From NCBI GenBank assembly GCA_028277605.1, contig JANQFZ010000043.1, positions 1 through 51,710 of the forward strand: 51,710 nucleotides of DNA, given 5' to 3'. A program made the position numbers and the translations under genes. The DNA comes from Vallitaleaceae bacterium. Its GTDB lineage: Bacteria; Bacillota; Clostridia; Lachnospirales; Vallitaleaceae. The notes under the pieces were generated by a model. The model was not told where the DNA came from. It did not search any database and saw only the letters and a program-made list of their open reading frames with translations. This document shows, in pieces, positions 15,359 to 22,323 of this stretch; the first letter of the stretch is position 1; each line of letters begins with the position of its first letter.

Positions 15359-16618
15359 TTATAATATACTTGCCAAAAATAGCAATCCTACATTTTCCTC
15401 ATATATACGGTTAAACTGCGATATTGGAAGTGGATTGACACCTTTTCCTACTTCTATAGTGAAGGATGGTTTTTTGAATACTTTGATAAACCAGTCTTTA
15501 TACCCTGCGTAGGATTCCTCTAAATTCTCTTCTCCTAGCTCATAACCACTGATTTCACATAATGCTAAAGCAATATCTAAGCTTTCATTCGGCTGTAAAT
15601 CTCTAAAATTCCAAAAAATTATTTCACCTTGAGAATGATAAGAAAGTGTTAATCTTGGGTTGATAGTTTTTGTGAAATCTGCCAGCGCTTTAGATTCTGG
15701 TTCTGATAAAGGATATTTTCCTGAATAAAGGGACATACTGGGACCTATAATTCCAAGTTGCTTTTCAAGCTTTTTATAAGCATGCCACTCCGCATCATAG
15801 TTTCTATTCAAATCGACACCGTTGATATTTGCCTTCCATTTTGTAAAATCCAAATTATTCTGATTCCATTTTTTAAGCCATTTTTTATTAACCGTTATAC
15901 AATCTAACCCATTGATGGCTAACTCGACACCATCTGGGTTGACCATAGGTATAACATGCATGGTTGATTGATGCCAAATTTCATTAGCATTAAAACCATT
16001 AATACTTGCATTCATGGTAAAAGCTTCACAATAGTCTTCTATCCATTTCATCAGTATAGGAGTAGTTATCCATTCACAGGCATGATGAGAAGCATTATAG
16101 ATGACCTGATTCTCTCCATCACCTAGTTTTAGTCTATATAGATTTCTTCCTTCTACGCTTTTACCTATGGTATCACAGGCTAAAAAAGGATATCTTTTAC
16201 ACAAGCCTTCAATATTTTTTTTCATAATTTCATAATTATAGCATATTTTTGTCCTTATTAGACTATGCTTATAAGGGATGATTAATTGATATCCTTCCTT
16301 TAAAAAAAACGGATTGATACTTGGATTAGCTGTTATGATTTTTTGAGTTGTTGTGTTAAAAGTGTCTGCAATGTTGTAGAGCTCATCGTTTTTTTTTACA
16401 TTATAGAGGGTATAGCCAGTCATAAACTCATTAAGTTTGATTTGAGTTTTATTATCTACTTGACCTGTGCTAGGTAATTGATGATAGTGTTGAAATTTTT
16501 TTAACCATTTTTCTGGATTATTGTTATGGTAAGAATCATCGCTATTCAAAAGATCATAGAACTCAAAAAATTTTTTTATGACTTGAATGGTTGAATCCGT
16601 TAATTTATGAGCAATCAA
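15359..16618 (-). CDS. M14 zinc carboxypeptidase with peptidoglycan-binding and LysM domains
   Basis: A protein of about 419 residues with three domains: a peptidoglycan-binding-1-like helical domain (about 15-65), a LysM repeat (about 70-118; YNVKKNDELYNIADTFN), and an M14 metallopeptidase. Zinc ligands are in HHACEW (HxxE) and SYHSQG. The catalytic Glu is in FTIEVGKG, and the substrate-binding NRNYD is present. The layout resembles gamma-D-glutamyl-meso-diaminopimelate endopeptidase I of Lysinibacillus sphaericus, which cuts peptidoglycan stems. There is no signal peptide, so it may be cytoplasmic or released by lysis. The ATG at 16636 lacks a ribosome binding site. AGGAGA precedes the TTG at 16618, which I prefer. 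Confidence 0.85.
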   Translation of the reverse strand: MIAHKLTDSTIQVIKKFFEFYDLLNSDDSYHNNNPEKWLKKFQHYHQLPSTGQVDNKTQIKLNEFMTGYTLYNVKKNDELYNIADTFNTTTQKIITANPSINPFFLKEGYQLIIPYKHSLIRTKICYNYEIMKKNIEGLCKRYPFLACDTIGKSVEGRNLYRLKLGDGENQVIYNASHHACEWITTPILMKWIEDYCEAFTMNASINGFNANEIWHQSTMHVIPMVNPDGVELAINGLDCITVNKKWLKKWNQNNLDFTKWKANINGVDLNRNYDAEWHAYKKLEKQLGIIGPSMSLYSGKYPLSEPESKALADFTKTINPRLTLSYHSQGEIIFWNFRDLQPNESLDIALALCEISGYELGEENLEESYAGYKDWFIKVFKKPSFTIEVGKGVNPLPISQFNRIYEENVGLLFLASIL

Positions 16619-16753
16619 TTTAAATCTCCTCAACATGACTTTTTAATATACTATTTAACCAACAAAAATTATATGACTAATTCCATTATTTTACTTATTA
16701 TTTTTTGATTTATTGTTAACACTATAATTAGATAATAAAAAAGGAGGTTACTT

Positions 16754-16963
16754 ATGAACACACGACCTTTGGATGTTATTGCACTTATACTAGTTGTTAT
16801 TGGTGCGGTTAACTGGGGATTGATAGGATTTTTTGAATTTGATTTAGTTGCTGCCCTTTTTGGTGGTATGTATAGTATTGTAAGTAGGATTATTTATGCT
16901 TTAGTTGGAATAGCCGGATTATATGCTATTACATTTTTTGGAAGAATCAGAGGAGAAATGTAA
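16754..16963 (+). CDS. DUF378 small membrane protein
   Basis: A 69-residue protein with two hydrophobic helices and the DUF378 (YuzA-like) hallmark ALILVVIGAVNWGLIGFF. AAGGAGG lies before the ATG. Function is unknown. It is monocistronic: a terminator follows at once and the neighbouring minus-strand gene diverges from it. Confidence 0.88.
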   Translation: MNTRPLDVIALILVVIGAVNWGLIGFFEFDLVAALFGGMYSIVSRIIYALVGIAGLYAITFFGRIRGEM

Positions 16964-16968
16964 AACAT

Positions 16969-17016
16969 AATGAGATTATTGCTAGCAAATGGACTAACAA
17001 TAATCTCATTTTTAAT
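16969..17016 (+). terminator. Terminator of the DUF378 gene
   Basis: Perfect 13-bp stem (16969-16981 with 16998-17010, loop of 16) followed by TTTAATTT, directly after the stop codon. Confidence 0.8.
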
Positions 17017-17040
17017 TTAGGATATTCAAGTTTATTTTCG

Positions 17041-17069
17041 TTGCATTTTCTAAATAATGCCTGTATAAT
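17041..17069 (+). promoter_or_regulatory. Promoter for the D,D-carboxypeptidase gene
   Basis: TTGCAT, a 17-bp spacer and a perfect TATAAT on the plus strand, about 145 bases before the chosen start. This implies a fairly long leader of about 140 bases, in which I see no structured RNA. Confidence 0.7.
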
Positions 17070-17214
17070 AGGTATGCATTAGGCATAGAGTGTCATATTA
17101 TATATAGATAAGGTTAACAGCAAATGTAACAAAACATAAGTAGGGATGACTAAAATATTCATACAAATACTTTTTAAGGATTTACATAGATTAGCAAAAG
17201 ATCAGGGTGATTTT

Positions 17215-18165
17215 ATGATTCATTTTAAGAAAATTAAATGCAGTATAGGTCTCGTATGTATGATGCTGATGTTGATGTCCTGTAATAGTAATCAAAGGAT
17301 AGTTATAACAGAACCTTGCTATGTTCATCCTATTTCGTCATATGCAGAGCTTTCAAATTTTACTGAGAATAAGTGGGAGCCATTATCTTCTCAAGAATCT
17401 ACAGTTGATCTAACATCTGTTTCTGATGGTATACTTCTAGTCAATAATAGTACACATGAGGTTGTTTACTCTAAAAACATGAACAAAAAAATGTTCCCAG
17501 CTAGTATGACAAAAGTTATGACAGCTTTAATAGCTATTGAACAAGGACATTTATCAGACATGGTTAAAATTTCTAAGAATGCAACAAAAATCAATGGAAG
17601 TCAATGTGATTTAAAAGAAAATGACCAGCTTTCACTTGAGCAATTGCTTTATGGATTACTTGTGCATTCTGGGAATGATAATGCCATTGCAATCGCACAG
17701 TACATAAGTGGTTCTGAAAAAGAATTTATTAAGCTTATGAACGTAAAAGCAAGACAACTGGGAGCTTACGATACACATTTTATTAATCCTCACGGATTAC
17801 ACGATGAGTTACACTATACAACCCCGTATGATATGTATCTAATCTTTAAGGAAGCTTTGAAGTATCAAACTATAAGGACAATGATTCATACTAAAGCCTA
17901 TACAGCCCATTACTATGATGAAGATAAAGACTTAATTTCAACAACATGGGAAAATACCAATCAATTTTTTCATCTTGATGGATCCTTAGAAGGTATGTGG
18001 GGTGGAAAAACTGGCTTTACAACTCCAGCAGGCTACAATTTGGTACTATTAACCTTTGATAGAAGTGAAGAATATATATCTGTTGTGATGAAAGCACCAA
18101 CCCTACAGACTCTCTATAATGAAACTCAGCTTTTATTTGAGGAAGTTTTAGATACATCAGCATAA
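17215..18165 (+). CDS. D-alanyl-D-alanine carboxypeptidase, lipoprotein (PBP5/DacA family)
   Basis: A serine-type D-Ala-D-Ala carboxypeptidase (S11) that trims peptidoglycan pentapeptides outside the membrane. The active-site triad motifs are SMTK (nucleophile S97), SGN and KTG (GGKTGFT). An upstream ATG at 17146 lacks a ribosome binding site. The ATG at 17215 has AGGGTGA in front, and its N-terminus is a lipoprotein signal: a positive start, a hydrophobic core and a lipobox LMSC with Cys at about residue 22. It should be a membrane-anchored lipoprotein processed by LspA. At about 316 residues it lacks the usual long C-terminal PBP5 beta domain and amphipathic anchor, consistent with lipid anchoring. 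Confidence 0.9.
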   Translation: MIHFKKIKCSIGLVCMMLMLMSCNSNQRIVITEPCYVHPISSYAELSNFTENKWEPLSSQESTVDLTSVSDGILLVNNSTHEVVYSKNMNKKMFPASMTKVMTALIAIEQGHLSDMVKISKNATKINGSQCDLKENDQLSLEQLLYGLLVHSGNDNAIAIAQYISGSEKEFIKLMNVKARQLGAYDTHFINPHGLHDELHYTTPYDMYLIFKEALKYQTIRTMIHTKAYTAHYYDEDKDLISTTWENTNQFFHLDGSLEGMWGGKTGFTTPAGYNLVLLTFDRSEEYISVVMKAPTLQTLYNETQLLFEEVLDTSA

Positions 18166-18399
18166 ATCATGATATAATTTTAATAATAAAAAAACAATTA
18201 AATTGCAAATTATAAAAGAAAGTTATATAATTAAAGAGGAATATATTATTTTTATTAGAATTATATATATAGAGGAAGGTTTAAAATGGATTTAAAATAG
18301 TCATTATTAACAATACCACAGAATTGAATTGTATCTTCTTAACATTTAATAACATGATGGATTGAATCATAATTTAATTATTTTAAGGAGGAGATTAAA

Positions 18400-18813
18400 A
18401 TGATAAGATTAATTGCAGGTGATACTGGGGTAGGTAAAACGAAAGATCTAATCAAGATGGCTAATGATTCTCTAAAATCGGTTAAAGGTCACATTGTCTA
18501 TTTAGATGCAGATAACAGTCATATGTACGATTTAAAGCATCAAATAAGATATATCAATGTTACTCATTATAACCTAACCGATTATAGAGAATTTTTTGGT
18601 TTTATGTGTGGTATACTCTCAAGAGACAATGATATAGACGAAATTTATGTGGATGGGTTGTTAAGAATGGCTCATATAGAACTTGATACGATGGATATAC
18701 TCATCAAGAAATTAAGAAAAGTCTCCGATAAGCTTAATGTAAGATTTGTTATAAGTGTTAGTTGCAATACTACTGGACTGCCAGATGAATTAAAACAATA
18801 CTTGGTAGCTTAA
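18400..18813 (+). CDS. Small P-loop ATP-binding protein, function unknown
   Basis: A 137-residue protein with a clear Walker A (GDTGVGKT, residues 7-14) and a Walker-B-like hydrophobic strand ending in Asp (IDEIYVDGL). It has neither the partner domains nor the length of known NTPase families. Similar clostridial proteins are sometimes labelled PilT-like, without evidence. AAGGAGGAG precedes the ATG. It is alone on its transcript with a hairpin after it. Given the size it could be a nucleotide-binding switch or sensor; I do not assign a function. Confidence 0.75.
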   Translation: MIRLIAGDTGVGKTKDLIKMANDSLKSVKGHIVYLDADNSHMYDLKHQIRYINVTHYNLTDYREFFGFMCGILSRDNDIDEIYVDGLLRMAHIELDTMDILIKKLRKVSDKLNVRFVISVSCNTTGLPDELKQYLVA

Positions 18814-18834
18814 CCAGCTTTCAATCCAATCATT

Positions 18835-18863
18835 ATGAGTCCAAGTGCTTTATTTGGACTCAT
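18835..18863 (+). terminator. Hairpin after the P-loop gene
   Basis: Perfect 10-bp stem (18835-18844 with 18854-18863, loop of 9) followed by a weak T-containing tail, 22 bases after the stop. It stands between convergent genes. Confidence 0.6.
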
Positions 18864-18945
18864 TTATCTGCCAATCTTTTGATAAAGACTATTAAGGTTT
18901 TAATCAATAATTCCTTATGATTATTTTTATCAACATTCCTATAAA

Positions 18946-18968
18946 AGAAAAAGGGGTAAAAACCCCCC
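18946..18968 (-). terminator. Probable terminator of the mre-min operon
   Basis: A short GC stem (GGGG with CCCC, loop TAAAAA on the plus strand) is followed on the minus strand by TTTTTCTTTT, about 30 bases after the mgsA stop. The stem is short, so confidence is moderate. Confidence 0.45.
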
Positions 18969-18995
18969 TAAATATAAAAACCCCATACATTTACA

Positions 18996-19391
18996 TTACT
19001 TTAGAACATCTCTCCATTCCAAATCTCCACGTTCTAAAGCTTTGATCAATAATTCAGCAGTAGCTAAATTAGTGCCTACAGGTATATTATGAATATCACA
19101 AAGCTTTATTAATGATGCTGGTTCTGGTTCATGTGTTTTCTTAAATAGTGGATCTCTCAGGAAGACAAGCATATCAATTTGATTATGAGAAATCTGAGCG
19201 CCTAGCTGTTGCTGTCCACCTAAGTGACCTGCTAAGTACTTATGAACAACTAAATTTGTTACTTCTTCTATGAGTCTTCCAGTTGTTCCTGTCGCATAAA
19301 GCTCATGCCTATTTAGAATATGCTTATAAGCAATACAAAAATTCTGCATAAGCTGCTTTTTATTATCATGAGCGATAAGTCCAATATTCAT
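18996..19391 (-). CDS. mgsA: Methylglyoxal synthase family protein, catalytic acids replaced
   Basis: A 131-residue MgsA-fold protein; the family turns dihydroxyacetone phosphate into methylglyoxal. The phosphate loop (ATGTTG, about 33-38) and the THEPE loop His (H87) are present. Both catalytic aspartates differ from E. coli: Asp71 of GGDQQ is Gln60 here (GGQQQ), and Asp101 of HDPD is Glu90 (HEPE). The preceding GPLGG is also GHLGG. Activity is therefore uncertain, though the fold assignment is firm. It is the last gene of the mreB-rodA operon, 15 bases after rodA, a placement I recall in other Lachnospirales. Confidence 0.85.
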   Translation of the reverse strand: MNIGLIAHDNKKQLMQNFCIAYKHILNRHELYATGTTGRLIEEVTNLVVHKYLAGHLGGQQQLGAQISHNQIDMLVFLRDPLFKKTHEPEPASLIKLCDIHNIPVGTNLATAELLIKALERGDLEWRDVLK

Positions 19392-19406
19392 TATAAACCC
19401 CCTTTA

Positions 19407-20516
19407 CTAAAATTTTGTTTTTCTTTGCATACTAATATTGAGTATGATTCCGATACCAATTAGATTACTCCATAATGAGCTTAAGCCGTAGCTAATAAAA
19501 GGTAAAGGAATACCTGTATTTGGCACAATGCCTGTCGTAACTCCAATATTGACAAAAACTTGAAAAGTGATTACAGCAACAACACCCACTATTATAAGCA
19601 TACCATACATGTCAACGGCATCCTTAGCAATTAACAAACATTTAACAATTAAAATAAATAGTAAGCTTATAACAATGCAACTTCCAATAAAACCTAGTTC
19701 TTCTCCTATAATGGAGAAAATAAAATCCGTCTGAGGTTCAGGCAGATAATTATACTTATTTAAGGTTCCTTGATATAGACCTTTGCCATACAATTGACCT
19801 GAACCTATAGCTTGTATAGAATTGTTCGTCTGCATGGCTTGCGTTAAAGCATATTTTTCTGGATGAACATAAGCGAGTATTCTTGTCAACTGATATGTTT
19901 TCAAAAGCTTTTGCCATGGTTGTTGTATATACCATAAAAAGAACATACCAGAAGGAATGGATACTACTGCTGCTCCTATGATATACTTATAGCTTAATCC
20001 TGCAGCAAAAACCTGTATGAACAACATGAAAAATAATACTAAACTTGTAGATAAATCGGGCTGTTTCATAATTAAGAGCGTAGGTACAGCCACAAGGATG
20101 ATAAGCTGTAATAAAAATAGTGGATGGTTGATTCTTTCTTTATTCTTGTCTATAAATTTAGCTATAAACAGTGTCATTAGTATTTTGCAAAATTCTGAAG
20201 GCTGGAGACGAAAGCCTATAATTGTTATCCATCGAGTGTCTCCAAAAATTAATACAGCTGTTAGTAATAACAGATTGACACCATAAATGACCCAATAAAA
20301 TTTTCCTATAAATGTATAATCAATTAAAGATATGATACACATAATTATAAAACCTGAAATAAACCCTATCACCTGCTTATTTCTAAAAAAGCTTGTACCA
20401 TTCGCACTGTTAATATGTGTAGCACTACCAATAGCAACAATACCAATCGCTACCAATGCAATAACTGTTAAAACTAAAAGAATATCATATCGTTTGAATT
20501 GATATTTTCTAAACAT
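19407..20516 (-). CDS. rodA: Rod-shape SEDS peptidoglycan polymerase RodA
   Basis: A 369-residue SEDS-family glycosyltransferase with about ten membrane helices. It polymerises lipid II in the elongasome together with a class B PBP. Family motifs include RWITIIGFRLQPSEFCKI and, near the end, VNIGVTTGIVPNTGIPLPFISYG, which surrounds the conserved periplasmic region. Its partner is the PBP2 gene four genes upstream in the same operon. It directly follows minE. Confidence 0.93.
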   Translation of the reverse strand: MFRKYQFKRYDILLVLTVIALVAIGIVAIGSATHINSANGTSFFRNKQVIGFISGFIIMCIISLIDYTFIGKFYWVIYGVNLLLLTAVLIFGDTRWITIIGFRLQPSEFCKILMTLFIAKFIDKNKERINHPLFLLQLIILVAVPTLLIMKQPDLSTSLVLFFMLFIQVFAAGLSYKYIIGAAVVSIPSGMFFLWYIQQPWQKLLKTYQLTRILAYVHPEKYALTQAMQTNNSIQAIGSGQLYGKGLYQGTLNKYNYLPEPQTDFIFSIIGEELGFIGSCIVISLLFILIVKCLLIAKDAVDMYGMLIIVGVVAVITFQVFVNIGVTTGIVPNTGIPLPFISYGLSSLWSNLIGIGIILNISMQRKTKF

Positions 20517-20530
20517 GAATGCACTTCTTC

Positions 20531-20800
20531 CTAACTAGACTTAGTTTTATTAAGGTTACGGATGGGTATATTCGCATATAGAGCAGGCACCTTATTATCC
20601 GAATAATCAGATTCAGCATTTCCTATTGAAATGTCTAAGCCTGATTCATCGATATCCATATACTTAGTAATCACTTTTATAATATCTGTTTTTATCATTT
20701 CTAGGATTTCAGGCGAGCAGTTAGCTCTATCATGAATCAATACTAATTTTAGTCTTTCTTTTGCAACATTTTTTGAGGTTCGTCTATTTAATATAGGCAC
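20531..20800 (-). CDS. minE: Division-site topological factor MinE
   Basis: An 89-residue MinE of normal size. The anti-MinCD segment includes VAKERLKLVLIHDRANCSPEI, followed by the topological domain (about 32-89). Presence of MinE with MinC and MinD points to an oscillating Min system rather than the MinJ/DivIVA type, although this genome also has divIVA at 9955. It starts just after minD. Confidence 0.93.
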   Translation of the reverse strand: MPILNRRTSKNVAKERLKLVLIHDRANCSPEILEMIKTDIIKVITKYMDIDESGLDISIGNAESDYSDNKVPALYANIPIRNLNKTKSS

Positions 20801-20810
20801 ATTATCCCTC

Positions 20811-21611
20811 CTATGAATTGCCGAACTTAATCATGTTTTTAAGTCTACTGATAAAGCCTTTTGGGCTATGAAGATCAATAAACGGTACGTCTTCACCTAG
20901 TATACGTTTACATATATTAGTAAAAGCCTTACCACTTAAAACTGATTGAGTTCCGACGATTGGATCACCATTATTAGTGGATATAACAATTTGCTCATCA
21001 TCCGGTATAGCTCCAATAAGATGAACAGCAAGAACATCAACGACATCATCAATGGATAGCATGTCGCCTCTTTTAACCATTTGTGTTCTAATTCTATTAA
21101 CAATTAAAGAAGGATTCCTTAATTCATTGGCTTCTAATAAACCAATAATTCTATCTGCATCTCTTATAGCAGAGACTTCTGGTGTCGTTACAACAATAGC
21201 TTTATCTGCACCAGCAATCGCATTTTTAAAGCCTTGTTCAATACCAGCTGGGCAGTCAATAAGTACATAATCATACTCTTCTTTTAAACCGCTGCATAGC
21301 TTACGCATCTGTTGAGGGGTTATGGCACTTTTATCTCTTGTTTGTGCCGCTGGCAGTAAATACAAATTATCAAACCGCTTATCTTTAATGAGCGCTTGTT
21401 TTAATCGGCAGGATCCCTCTACCACATCAATAACATTGTAGACAATTCTATTTTCTAATCCCATAACAACGTCTAAATTTCTTAATCCAATATCTGCATC
21501 GATCAACACAACCTTTTTCCCTAACAGGGCTAGTCCAGCACCAATATTAGCTGTTGTTGTTGTTTTTCCAACACCACCTTTCCCAGATGTTATAACGATA
21601 ACTTCACTCAT
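20811..21611 (-). CDS. minD: Septum-site ATPase MinD
   Basis: A 266-residue ParA/MinD ATPase. Deviant Walker A (GKGGVGKTT, residues 10-18), switch regions with DADIGLRNLD and DCPAG, and a C-terminal amphipathic membrane-targeting helix (FISRLKNMIKFG) are visible. It binds the membrane with ATP, recruits MinC and is released by MinE. It lies between minC and minE on the same transcript. Confidence 0.96.
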   Translation of the reverse strand: MSEVIVITSGKGGVGKTTTTANIGAGLALLGKKVVLIDADIGLRNLDVVMGLENRIVYNVIDVVEGSCRLKQALIKDKRFDNLYLLPAAQTRDKSAITPQQMRKLCSGLKEEYDYVLIDCPAGIEQGFKNAIAGADKAIVVTTPEVSAIRDADRIIGLLEANELRNPSLIVNRIRTQMVKRGDMLSIDDVVDVLAVHLIGAIPDDEQIVISTNNGDPIVGTQSVLSGKAFTNICKRILGEDVPFIDLHSPKGFISRLKNMIKFGNS

Positions 21612-21632
21612 AGGTTTTTCCTCCCTGTTCCA

Positions 21633-22292
21633 TTAATTCGGCATGGCAATTTCATTTAATCGATTATGATTTAGGGGCTCTATGTAGATACTATGCCCCT
21701 CTACAAAAGCAATTTTTGGTTCATTTAGCGTTTGCTTCTCTGCTTTATCTGGCGATCTGGCAATAACATCACTAATAATGATTTGCAGCGGCTCCATAGA
21801 GAGAGCAACGACAAATGCCTGAATATTTCCCTCACATCCAGCATGAACATTTCCTTTTAAAGCTCCAAGAACAATAATGTTTCCTTTTGATATGACTTTT
21901 GCACCTGGATTAACATCTCCAATGATAATAATGCTTTTGTCCATATTAAGGACTTGACCAGATCTTAAAGTTCCTCTATAAAAAAAAGCTTCGTTATCTG
22001 CATCCTCACTATCGTTTTTTAGCTCTTCATTTGCTTGTTCAAAGTGTTCATCCATAAGACATATAATACTGAGATCAGAATAGTCGGTGATCAGCTGAAC
22101 AAGTGCATTCTGCTCTTCTTCTATGAGCTCTCTACCTTTTAGCATCAAAGAAACCTTTGCTTTCCCAAAGAAACTTTTACCATCTATTATTTTTTTCTTT
22201 AATTCTTCTTTTAGGGTTTCAAAGTCAATATCTGGATTAAGTATAAGGGTTAAACCATGTTGATTGCCTTTTATTAATACAGATTCTTTCAT
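21633..22292 (-). CDS. minC: Septum-site inhibitor MinC
   Basis: About 219 residues with an N-terminal FtsZ-inhibiting domain and a C-terminal beta-helix domain (from about 120) containing GTLRSGQVLNMDKSIIIIGD and GALKGNVHAGCEGN, the MinD-binding dimer surface. A longer open frame starts at 22361 inside the PBP2 gene. The AGAGGT eight bases before the ATG at 22292 and the family N-terminus (KESVLIKGNQHGLTLIL) make 22292 the start. Confidence 0.93.
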   Translation of the reverse strand: MKESVLIKGNQHGLTLILNPDIDFETLKEELKKKIIDGKSFFGKAKVSLMLKGRELIEEEQNALVQLITDYSDLSIICLMDEHFEQANEELKNDSEDADNEAFFYRGTLRSGQVLNMDKSIIIIGDVNPGAKVISKGNIIVLGALKGNVHAGCEGNIQAFVVALSMEPLQIIISDVIARSPDKAEKQTLNEPKIAFVEGHSIYIEPLNHNRLNEIAMPN

Positions 22293-22323
22293 ATTGTAAC
22301 CTCTTTTATCTATAGTGTCTTTA

